Source: Perca fluviatilis (taxonomy: Eukaryota > Chordata > Actinopteri > Perciformes > Percidae). Taken from it: a stretch of DNA of 64,000 nucleotides. Positions 54,590 to 64,000 of the stretch are shown here, piece by piece. The translations under genes were made by a program, and so were the position numbers. The stretch lies in contig NC_053114.1 in the NCBI RefSeq assembly GCF_010015445.1, positions 30,652,579-30,716,578 of the forward strand, written 5' to 3'. Numbering within the stretch: the stretch's first letter is position 1; the number at the start of each line of letters is the position of its first letter. A model generated the notes under the pieces. That model worked only from the letters and a program-made list of their open reading frames with translations. It was not told where the DNA came from and ran no database searches.

Positions 54590-54690
54590 TAGAGCTGAAA
54601 CTATTTATTAATAGATTGACAGAAAATGTGATAATCATTTAAGTCATTTTCTCAAGCAAAAAATGCCAAACATTTGATGGTTCCAACCAG
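54590..54690. repeat. Relic of the AGAGCTGAAACTATT repeat
   Basis: AGAGCTGAAACTATTTATTA, then GATAATCATTTAAGTCATTT and AAAAATGCCAAACATTTGAT. Same family as 4586-5040 and 56960-57185. Confidence 0.55.
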
Positions 54691-54819
54691 GGGCGTAGCA
54701 CCAAATTCCGAGAGAATGCCTGTACATAGGCATTCTCTATGGGCCCCTCCCCGCATCTACAGCTATTCATTCTAGTGTTTTGTGGGCCCTCATCACATGA
54801 GCGCCCTGTATAGCCTATT

Positions 54820-55248
54820 TACAGTGCTCAGCATAAGTGAATACACCAATGCTAAAGTTGACTAAAAAGAGGAATAAAAAATTGAAATTGATCTTAATGC
54901 CTTAATTAAAAAAATTAGGAAAAACAGTTATTTCATGGATCCAGGATACTATGCATCCTGATAAAGTTCCCTTGGTCTTTGGAATTAAAATAGCCCCACA
55001 TCATCACATGCCCTTCACCATACCTAGAGATTGGCATGGGGTACTTTCAGTTAGACTAATAGCTGGTTTGATTTGCATTGAGAGATGATGTTATGGAAAG
55101 TAAAAGAAAATTGGTGTCGTTAAAGGTTGGATTTTTCCTAATTTTTTTTAATTTATGGCATTAAGATCAATTTCCAAAAGATGATTTTTTTTATTCCTCT
55201 TTTTAGTCAACTTTAGCATGGGTGTATTCACTTATGCTGAGCACTGTA
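54820..55248. mobile_element. Tc1/mariner-type MITE with long inverted repeats
   Basis: A 429-bp element including TA at both ends. Left TACAGTGCTCAGCATAAGTG; the right end is the exact inverse for the first 28 bases, and the arms stay paired for about 65-80 bp (ATGCTAAAGTTGACTAAAAA in both). TA ends and long near-identical arms fit a Tc1/mariner non-autonomous element. No transposase is present. Confidence 0.9.
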
Positions 55249-55622
55249 TATTCAGCCCTATCCTTAACACTTCTCATTATAATTTAATACAATTCAACAA
55301 CACCACATTCTCCAAAATGACCACAAAGTTCAATCAACATCTCTCTAAAACAGTTTCAACAAAAACATTATTGCCTTCATCAAGGTAGGAATTATTGACA
55401 TATGACACTCTAAACCTCAGTAGTAGTAGTAGTTGTAGTAGTTACTGGTAAGATTGACTTTGTGTATGTGGAGGCAAGGATTCCATTCATGACATACCAG
55501 GCCTGTACATGCAGTATTATGTCATGTGTGAAAGGTAAGTTGTGTGTAGAAGAGTGGTGAGGTGTAGAAGAAGACATGTTCCAATTGTACACACATCTAT
55601 ACACAGTATGTGTGTTTTAAAT

Positions 55623-56245
55623 GCGCTGACACACCAACCCGATTATCGGCTGTCGGACAGTCTGGCGAGGTCGGTGACTGGAGTCTGTTTGGTGTGTTCC
55701 GTGCCGTCGTCAGTTGGAGGAGCCGTCTGCATTCAGTTTGGCCGATTTGACTTGGTGAATCGGCCAGTGGGCAGTCGGACTCAATGACCAATTACCAGAA
55801 ATAACGAGCGGGATGAGTGTGACGAACGCCTCTCAAAATCTGAAGAAAGTCTTTTAAACTGACCTTTGTCGATCTGAAATCAAGACAGATTCAGCAACTG
55901 CACGGCCTATTTCTCGCTTAAAATGTTTTCAGAAACCCATTTCGGTGAACTATTTTCGTAAAATATGAGATCGCATTCCGAACGAGCCGCCATTATGGTC
56001 GGTTTTGAAATTCGGGAGAAGCCAGACCCACGTGACGTGTTCGTCCAATCAGCTGGGCGACAATACAGATTAGCGCCGCCTGCTGTTATGGAGACGTATT
56101 GCGCACACCTACTGTCACGAACGTACGCTCAAGTCGGCATCGCTTCGGTGTGTTCCGGGGCACTTTTTTGACCAACTCGGGGAGGCTGATCAGTCCGACC
56201 GCCTTTTCTGCCGACGGTTGGCCATCGGTTTGGTGTGTCAGAGCC
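55623..56245. mobile_element. Non-autonomous element with GCTGACACACCAA ends
   Basis: Left GCGCTGACACACCAACCCGAT; right end inverse GCTCTGACACACCAAACCGA. The interior is GC-richer than the flanks and has CGTGTTCGTCCAATCAGCTG. No transposase. The ends recall PIF/Harbinger-type fish elements, which is inference; the target duplication is not clear. Confidence 0.7.
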
Positions 56246-56959
56246 TTGTCAGAGCACAGTCACTTTATTGTGTTAGTGGGTGTGGGTGTGTGTGTGCGTA
56301 TATCCTGTTGTGTGTATGCATGCGTGGTTGTGTGCACAGTGTACTGCCTCTATTACCCCTCTAGATTTGGTTCTTTGTGTGTGAGTGTGAACGCCCTGTG
56401 TGTATTCCACCTGTCTCTTGTCTTGTCCTATCTGTCTCTCTGTGTTTGCTTTGCTCCAGTCAACCAGAGCAGCCCTTTTACTTTGCCATTAGGCTGATAG
56501 CTGTGCGTGCGTATGTGTATATTTGTGGTTTTTAAGGGGGTCAAAGTGACGCTCCACGATAAGCAACTTTCTCTGGAGTCGGATTGCAGGCAGCATTAGT
56601 ATGGATCCTGGATTATCAGCTGCACCTGGCTGATGTCTTTACTCCGAGGGAGATGTAATCTGTTTAAACAAAGGTGGAGCTGCACAGGTTAAGTGTTGTT
56701 TTCCCTCACGTCTTCCTCCCGTTTGAAAGTGTCGAGGCATTTAAAAATTTGTCATTGCTCATGAAACGAATGTTAGCAGTGGGTTAGCGAATTTTTCAAA
56801 AAACCTCAAGATTCACACAAAGGCTTTACAAAGATGGACAAATCTTCTGAACCAAGGGCCTATGAAACAAAATTACAATCACATTTGCTGGTTGATGCAT
56901 CCCTTAAATAAATAAATAAGAAATTCAAAATTTTGAATTTGTAGTCTGTTGTGTTGGTA

Positions 56960-57185
56960 GACTTTAGAGCTGCAACTAATGATTATCGATTAATCTGCAG
57001 ATGATAATTTCTTTCAATTAATTGAATCCATAAAATGTCAAAATGTTTTAGGAGTTTGAATGACTGCCCAAAGATCAAAATACAATGTTTTAAAACATAC
57101 AAACAGCAAATCTTTGTTTGAGAAGCTAGAACTGGAGAATGTTTGAGGTATTTCGTAATAATACGCTTAATAGACTAATTGTTTC
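56960..57185. repeat. Relic of the AGAGCTGCAACTAATGATTA repeat
   Basis: AGAGCTGCAACTAATGATTA, TCGATTAATCTGCAGATGAT, CCATAAAATGTCAAAATG and GAGAAGCTAGAACTGGAGAA, in the order typical of this very common fish repeat. Confidence 0.65.
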
Positions 57186-57396
57186 AGTACTAGTGCCCTT
57201 GCCATCAACTCCTAATAAAAAGTTTGTAAGTGGTTTCTTTACCTTTTCACTTTTTACCTTATTTTGGCAACAACGAGGTGCATTGGAAATGTGAATTTAA
57301 TTACAATGTCGAAAGGTTGCCAAATATGAATAAATGGTCCTTCTTGAGCATTCGTATGGTCATTCATTCATTAGTCAGATCTGAGATAATGGCGAC

Positions 57397-58008
57397 TTGC
57401 TGATGTCTGGAGACTGTTTAGCGGTGCAAAGAAAATTGGACAAAGGCATGCCCATGAGCAGTGCTTATATTTTTAACTTAAAAATTTCCAAGCAACCTAT
57501 TCATCCAACTTTACACCTCCCAAAGCTACATGTCGTTGTGTCATCGCTGCTTGCATCCACTGTGGTGTATCCAACAGCTCTGTGGGACTCGCACTCTCAT
57601 GGCAGCTTATTCAAATGCCCGCTTCTGACTAATCTGAAGGACAGTATCTCTGCCAGAGGAATTAGTTCAACTAGTTCTCCAGCTCTGTCAGACACACCCA
57701 TAATACTGTGGCTCTTAAGATCAAAGCGCCCACCAAATAGCATTTCTACTATTATCAGTTCAAAAGTACCCTATTTGGAACAATGTCCCTCTGGTAAGAG
57801 TTTGTGTGCCAATTTAAAGACACATTTTGAACACACTATCAGTGCCTGTAAGCTATCACAGCATGCAAAAATTAATATTGCCAATTCTAATATATTCCTT
57901 GCAAACTTTTTTTTTTGGTCTGGCAATAGAAAAAACAACTGCTATGTCACCATGTTTCCCCAGAGGTCACAAGCAAACCTTTGTACAAAATGTTCCTCAT
58001 ATCTTTAA
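57397..58008 (+). other. Unassigned 203-codon open frame
   Basis: An ATG-to-stop frame of 203 codons in the galnt2 intron. I recognise no domain or catalytic motif. Composition is Ser-, Leu-, Ile- and Lys-rich with a Cys/His-bearing C-terminus (HFEHTISACKLSQHAK; LCTKCSSYL). There is no canonical promoter or repeat boundary. It could be a chance frame or a worn transposon ORF. Confidence 0.15.
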
Positions 58009-58114
58009 TCCTAAATTTAGAGCTGCGTCACTGGGAAAGTTTATTTTTATTAGTGTACACAGTGATATTGAGTGTTCTTGAGCAAATTTCTGAGATTTGA
58101 AATACAATGACTTT

Positions 58115-58330
58115 TAAGGCTGGGGTAGGCAGTTTTTTGGGCGTTTTTTAAGTGGTCTGAGCGAAAACTAGACTTCTGCACCTCCTCAGTGGCTCTGTTT
58201 TCAGGCTTTATAAAATGTAGCTCGTTAGGAAAGACTTTGGCCATCTCAAGTCATTTCAGAGAGAGGGCGTTCCTATTGGCTGTTATACAAATGCAGATGT
58301 GCGTGCAAGTCCCTTCGGATGGTTAAAGCC
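58115..58330. repeat. Dispersed GGCTGGGGTAGGCAGTTTT repeat
   Basis: Starts TTAAGGCTGGGGTAGGCAGT and runs through GCACCTCCTCAGTGG and GGGCGTTCCTATTGGCTG. I recognise the start as a common fish repeat. The right end adjoins the Harbinger fragment. Confidence 0.45.
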
Positions 58331-58335
58331 TGAAG

Positions 58336-58760
58336 GCCTTTTTACAGTCGCCGTTCCCGACCTTTCGCGCGACTATGTGACGTCAAAATGACATAGATCT
58401 CTTTTTTTCAGTGGCGCACAACAAAGCGGAAACGGGAAGCATGGACGAGTTCTCTCTTGTAAACTTACTGGGTTAACATGAGTTCTTTTATGGTGAATGA
58501 AAGGCTTGATCCGACGAGGTAGGTCACCAAATCGTTGTGCAGACATTCTGAAGTATTCAAAGTGCTTCTCTTCGTCTGTCATCCTCAGTTGTTTCACGAG
58601 GATATTGAACTCGCCATATTTATGTCTGCCGTTTTTCAAAGGACGAACATTCCACCTTCTTTTTCTTCGTTTCTTTGCAAGCAGGCTCAAAAGCAGCTGT
58701 TCTTCCTCATCCATTGACTCCAATATCATCTTAGCCACTGTTTTTTTTTTTTACGTCAAT
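58336..58760 (-). pseudogene. PIF/Harbinger transposase fragment (N-terminal)
   Basis: The minus-strand frame 58373-58738 reads MAKMILESMDEEEQLL, then KRRKRRWNVRPLKNGR, GEFNILVKQLRMTDEEKHF, EYFRMSAQRFGDLPRRIKPF and VNPVSLQERTRP. This is the N-terminal part of HARBI1-like transposases (RRWWVRP..., YFRMS...F..LL..., ...ER). It breaks off before the DDE catalytic domain; the frame then runs into a GC-rich terminus (GTCGCGCGAAAGGTCGGGAA) ending near GGCC at 58336. An internally deleted, non-functional copy. The opposite terminus is not found. Confidence 0.78.
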
Positions 58761-60571
58761 GCTGCCAGTTCTGCTATTGTTTACCTTTTTTCTTCTTCTA
58801 GTCCGTAGAAATAGCAAAGTCGGTAGCCTTTCCTCAGTTGCAACACCTATGTTCAGGAGAAGACTGCAACTAGTATCGCGACCACCACGCGCAAGTATAA
58901 ATAGTTATGGCGCTCCCATGGTGTCACACTGTCACCGCTTTCTATAGTATTTAGATATGTATTCCTGCAGTGTGTAGTTTATGGACTGAAGGTGAAATTT
59001 CCCCTTTCTTTCTTATCCCATAGACAATAAACGGTGTGTAGAATGACATGAAACTTTGGGAGACACCCAGTAGCTGGATTTAGTACAAAAATGTCTGTAT
59101 CTGTGCATTGTTGTACACAGGAGGATAATGTGGCAAACATGAGCCCGCTGGCTCATCAGGATGCCCCATTTAAGTCTTCCTTGTTGGACAGACCTCAGAG
59201 GGCTTTTCCTTCCAGCTCAAAGAGACCGGCATCCCACTGTTGAGTCCACTTTCCTGCTAATCAGCGGTGTAAGGAGGGCTAAATAGCAGATTGTCGAGGG
59301 TGGCAGGAAAAAACAACAAACACAGACTTTATAAGAAAGTTATCAGCTGTTTGAGTAAAGCTGCATAGAGCCAGTATTTTATTTATCAAAGTATTAACCA
59401 GTTGATTATTTTTCTTTGTCACGCCTCTTATAGAAATATAGATCAGCACAAATGTAATGTAATAATATCGTTCAATTACTATAAACTGTATTAACTTAAT
59501 AGGGGCAGAGGGAAGAATCACCGAACACAAGAACAAATCACATATACACGTGGTAAACACAGTCATGCCAGACTGACTCAAGCACACACTGTTCACTGTT
59601 GATATGGAGCCGAGCTCTCACCCAAAGGTGGATCACGGCAGTAGAATTCCAAGTATTTCTCAGCGTGTTGTGATTAGCCAGAGGTTTGGATTAGTTTTTT
59701 AGTTTGTGGCAGAGGATTTCAGAAGTGAGTTCAGTGCTTTTCTATAAGCAAACTGTGGAGAGGCGCACACATGAATCGGCTTAGCAGGGTTTCGGAGAGC
59801 TTTTAACGCTGGCTGGTCCAGAGCTCGTGAGTAAAAGATGCAGCCTCTGTTATCTGTAGCTCTAGGCATTTAGCTTCTGCCTATCTGTGCATGTCTGAAA
59901 CTACGACTTTATCGATACATCTGTCTCGCGTCACAGGCAGTGTGGCTTCATCGGCTCTGATTATTTTGCTGTTTTAAAGCAGAAAATATCTGAAAAATTG
60001 ATCCGTAACACCTCACACTCAGTGATGATGAAGGTGATGATGACACATTATTAGCGTGTGTTTTGTCTTTGGCCTATATTAGTGGGTAGTATGCCGAACA
60101 AGGTTGATGCTGGCCTCTGCTCCTCAGCACTGGAGCCCGCACTGTCTAGTGGAGTAAGACACAACATCAGCCATCTTAACAGTCAAATCTTTAATGTATG
60201 TATGTTTGTATATAATATGTATATAATATTTACACACTCATTGCTTTAATCATAATACTGATTGCATGTGTTAGAACCCCTGCTGTGTAACTGCAGTACA
60301 ATCATCTAGCTAAAAGAGCTGTGGCTTTAAAACCACTTGAGGCCTCAGCAGTTCAATATGTTTATAATGCCAGTACACAGTGTAATTTCAGCCAGTGTGC
60401 AGATCCATTATTACAAACTAACTAAATGCAGTTCCATAGAGCAAACACTGAATCGATAAAAGGCTTAAATTAAGGTGGGGGTTCCCTGGGTACTGAATCG
60501 TGCGTGTGTGCGTGCGTGCATGCGTGCAATAGGTAATGATTACTTCTGACAGATTGACAGATGCTCGACAG

Positions 60572-60650
60572 ATTCAGAATCAGAAAAGGATTTATTGCCA
60601 AGTAAGTAATACAATGAATTTGCCGTGGTGTAAATAGAGATACCAGAAAA
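60572..60650. repeat. Dispersed CAGAATCAGAAAAGGATTTATTG repeat
   Basis: TTCAGAATCAGAAAAGGATT, TATTGCCAAGTAAGTAATAC and AATGAATTTGCCGTGGTG resemble the end of a common fish retroelement. Only a short piece is left. Confidence 0.5.
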
Positions 60651-61346
60651 GATGTGTCACTGTTTATATAGGATTTTAGGGGAGTGCCTTGCTCAAGGGA
60701 CAGTTGGGAGGAACTATGGGATGAAAGAAGCTGTAACTGTTTCATCTGGCCCTTCCAGATTTTCCTAGGAAATGTGGGGAATTAGGCACCAGGCACAGTA
60801 GTCCTGTCAAGCGTTGGAGAATAAAAACAGTCTGATTTTACGTTTTCCTTATTATAGGCTAACTGGCTCTACACTGCAATATACAAGAACAATGCTGTTC
60901 CTATTTTTGTATATCTTGTATGTGGATCATCAGCTGGTGAGAACTGAGCTGGTGAGCTACATGCAGTGAGAACTGCATGTAGCTTTCAGCATCGTATGTA
61001 GCCACTGTGTGTATATTTAAGATCCCTTTACAGGGTTCTTGTTTTAATACAAGTTAGCTGAAAACACTAAAAAGTCAGTCTGAGACCGCAGTTTCAACCA
61101 TCTCATGGAACTAACATTGGCTTTATTAGCTAATGTAAGCTAACTAAGCTAATTGTTTTTTTAACTAAGCTAATTAGCTTAACAAGTTCGCTAGCAGTTT
61201 TTACTTCAGCTGGACGTACCTTTCTCTGAAATTGAAGGGGCTGGACTCAGAACATTAGTATAGCAGCAAACAAATATTTGCTATGTACTGTAAATATATA
61301 GTGGAGTTATGGCGTCCTGATCTGAGAATGAAGTCACACTCACTCT

Positions 61347-61348
<2 letters not shown>

Positions 61349-61403
<55 letters not shown>
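61349..61403. repeat. (GT)n microsatellite
   Basis: Pure GT, about 54 bp. Confidence 0.97.
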
Positions 61404-61404
<1 letters not shown>

Positions 61405-62821
61405 TAATCCAAGCTTGTCTGTTCTTTGTTTTAATAGCTGGTAGCCGGTACACTTCTTTTTTGTATTTTGAGTACAGCTCCTTAAATTACAATTCTTTTC
61501 AAAAATGATTGGGTGTTAAATCTGCCACTATAAACATTGTAAACTGCATATATGCCATGTGGGAACTGAAAAGCTTGACAGCTATAGCAACAGTAACTAA
61601 GGGGGGCAGCTAAGCTTAGCAAACATTACAATTCAAGCACTTACTATAATTTAGGCCCCGCAAAAATGCAACAAAAAGACAAAAGTTGATGATGGAAAGC
61701 TGGCAGTAGCGTTTTTTGGCATGGGCGAAGCGGGCAGCCGCCCGGGGTGGCATTTTTTCATGACACACGAGGGTGGCACAAGCACTTAAAAAAAAAAAAA
61801 TCCTCGAAGCGGTTTTCTACTGTATCATTTTACCGTGTGGGGAACTGGCAAATTGGCGCCACTGCTTGCTGAGAAGGTACCGTACACAAAGAAGCTGTGT
61901 GAGAAGGGGAAGGGGAGGGGGGAGGGGGGAGGGGGGGACAGTTCACCTCTGGGTCGAACGGGTTGCTGGGCATAGGCGCCGCTACCGTTGGTGCTCCGCT
62001 AATACTGAGCACCCACGAAGCTGATCGCGGTTACATGTGTCAGTTACATTTTTCATCTCCAATCCTATCCTGAGTTGAATTCATTCCGAAGTCATTCCGA
62101 ATCTTGCAGAGACGGAGAGTGTAGGTATATGTAAGGAGATAGCATAGGCACAGGCTAATTACTGATCACTAAAATGCTAGTTAACATTAGTAATTAAACT
62201 TAAACAGCTAACGTAAGTCGAAACTGCCTGCAAGCTTCTCCTGTACTGTAATTTCTCTACTGTGCGACAGTAAGTCTCGTGGTTATGACACAATCGTTAG
62301 CCTATTTTTACAAAAACGTTTGCTACGGAGCCATAACGTGAGGTACAAGGTAATAGAGCTTTTTATACATTGTCGTGTTTCTTTAGAAATAAACAATGGA
62401 CAAATAGAGTCTTTAAATGCTTCAGATGTAAAGTTATTTGCTGTCAAAGTGCCATCAAAATAAATGGCAGTCAATGGGATGCTAACGGGGGGTGAATGCT
62501 TGTTAGCATCAAAATGGCGCCATAGGAGCTATGCATTGTGAGGAGAAGCTTGCCCCCTTGGTGAGCACCCATGGAGGAAAACATAAATCGGCGCCTATGT
62601 TGCTTGGTCTCCTAAATGGAATGGTCCGGACAAGGGCCAGAAAGGTCAGGTTTTAGTTTGTGTTTTCTGTTCTTAGTGCAATAGTGTATTGTGTGATGAT
62701 GGATTTGTGCGATTTAGAATATTTATTCTATATTTTATTTGCATATTATTCTTAATATTTTATATTATTGTTGTGCTCTGCTCTTGTTACATTTGATTGT
62801 ATATATTTTTGGCACATTTTT

Positions 62822-62840
62822 TTATTTATATATATATATA

Positions 62841-62881
<41 letters not shown>
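62822..62881. repeat. (TA)n/(TTA)n compound microsatellite
   Basis: A TA run changes to a pure TTA run of about 40 bp. Confidence 0.95.
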
Positions 62882-64000
62882 ACAACAAAAGTGAAAGAGA
62901 AAGTTATATTTCAAATATTTCATTAGAACATTTGAAAAACACACTTAAGAGAACCCAGTTATTTAACTATTGCAACTTTTTAAGTTGCACAATCTCCACC
63001 TCTTACATTTTCCAAAGACAATGAACACAGTTCTGCACAAAATATGACAGTATAAGTTATCAGAACTTAAAATAAATATGCACTTTTAAGTAATTTGTTT
63101 GCTTGAAGGGGATCTCTCCCTGGGTGTAATTCAATGTAGAACCGCCACTGAAAGCTGGAGGCAGAATGATGAAACAAGGGAAAAGTGGTAGAAAAAGAGT
63201 TACTGGATCCAAAGCAGGAGAATGGTGGGTTGTGTCGGATTTGGCAGCTTTTATTTCCACCAGTCCGAAGGAGTTAGTCCTGAAACCCAATGACTGACTG
63301 CGGTGAACAGACAGCTGTGCAGATACCAGGAGATATAGAGACCTCGCCAAGAGAGAAGACAAATAGTTGAGTTAATATCACCGTAAAGGTAGGTGTTTAA
63401 AAGAGCCGCTCATATCTGTGGATATCAAACTGGCAGTTAGTTTCACTACATCCTGATCTGTGGCATGAGAACTCCAGTTTTTATTTACTTTATTTATTCC
63501 GTTTTTCTCTCTTTTGTATCAATCCCTCTCGGTCATTGGTAATTTCCTTGTGGTTAAACACCGCATGCTGCATCTGTGAGCGTGCTCTAAACTGTATTAT
63601 TTTCTTCTTATGATGATTTTCTTCCCTGGCAGATGACGAGCATTCATGGATCGGTTGAAAGGGATGAGGATATTCATAGTTAATGGAACCATTGCCGAGG
63701 CGAGAGCTTTTGAAAGATCTGTTTTTTATTCAAACATCAAGAGATTCAATTTGTCCCCGAGAGGCGAACCTTTGTAGCTGCTTTACAATATTGACGTCTT
63801 CTGAACTTCACAGCGAAGCCAGTCAGGTCAGCAGTAATATGTGTTCCTGTTATCAGGCTAAAGTATTCAAATAGCCTGATTGGGAGCGCAGGTGGCCATG
63901 CTGTTTTGCCTGTGCCCTCTTTGTGGCAAGGACATTCAAATCACTAAATAAATGACAGCAAAAGTGCAACAACCATCCCTATAATTATTTACTTGGTGCG

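Larger units (their letters stand above)
53711..64000 (+). other. galnt2: galnt2 intron 1 (continues beyond the window)
   Basis: More than 10 kb with no further galnt2 exon that I can read. It contains a Tc1-type MITE, a palindromic CTGACACACCAA element, a Harbinger transposase fragment, repeat relics and two microsatellites. Long first introns are usual for this gene. The stretches 59000-60500 and 63000-64000 show nothing I can name. Confidence 0.7.

Noticed and set aside
63683..63874. Short frame considered as galnt2 exon 2
   Set aside because: It does not resemble the conserved second-exon protein of GALNT2 and lacks a convincing acceptor in phase.

Overview
The window is nuclear DNA of a ray-finned fish. 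The evidence is large spliced genes with GT-AG introns, very long CA/GT microsatellites, tRNA-derived SINEs, many MITE-type DNA transposons and a LINE fragment. A spiny-rayed (percomorph-like) teleost is likely, but this is inferred from repeat style and compactness only. The gene set matches the ACTA1 neighbourhood of human 1q42: CCSAP, ACTA1, ABCB10, URB2, GALNT2.

Layout. 1-3391: flank and probable 3'UTR of ccsap, with a hAT-type MITE. 3392-6308 (-): ccsap, three coding exons, 259 aa. 6309-8623: ccsap 5' region and the spacer to the actin gene. 8624-12930 (-): skeletal-type alpha-actin, six coding exons (377 aa), a non-coding first exon, TATA box and CArG/SRF sites. 12931-19393: a spacer with a SINE and a GT repeat, then the abcb10 3' region. 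19394-32103 (-): abcb10, 14 coding exons, 729 aa; its introns carry four DNA-transposon/LINE insertions. 32104-33000: a short head-to-head promoter region. 33829-47019 (+): urb2, 11 coding exons, 1690 aa. 47083-53100: spacer rich in SINEs. 53615-64000 (+): galnt2 exon 1 (32 codons) in a CpG-rich island, then more than 10 kb of its first intron, which runs off the window.

The genes form a conserved neighbourhood, not a pathway. CCSAP is a centriole/cilium/spindle microtubule protein, alpha-actin builds the sarcomere thin filament, ABCB10 is a mitochondrial inner-membrane ABC transporter, URB2 is a nucleolar 60S assembly factor, and GALNT2 starts mucin-type O-glycosylation in the Golgi. All exon joins were checked by reading frame: each of the four complete genes sums to a whole number of codons and reads through every junction without a stop.

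I did not find an undescribed biological system. The best second looks are transposon structure (a 150-bp-arm hairpin MITE, a 2-kb TTAA element containing a ~205-bp tandem array, a MITE with an apparent 6-bp target duplication), microsatellites that form or abut splice sites of abcb10 and urb2, a local 0.3-kb duplication around ccsap, and loss or relocation of NUP133 and TAF5L from between the conserved genes.
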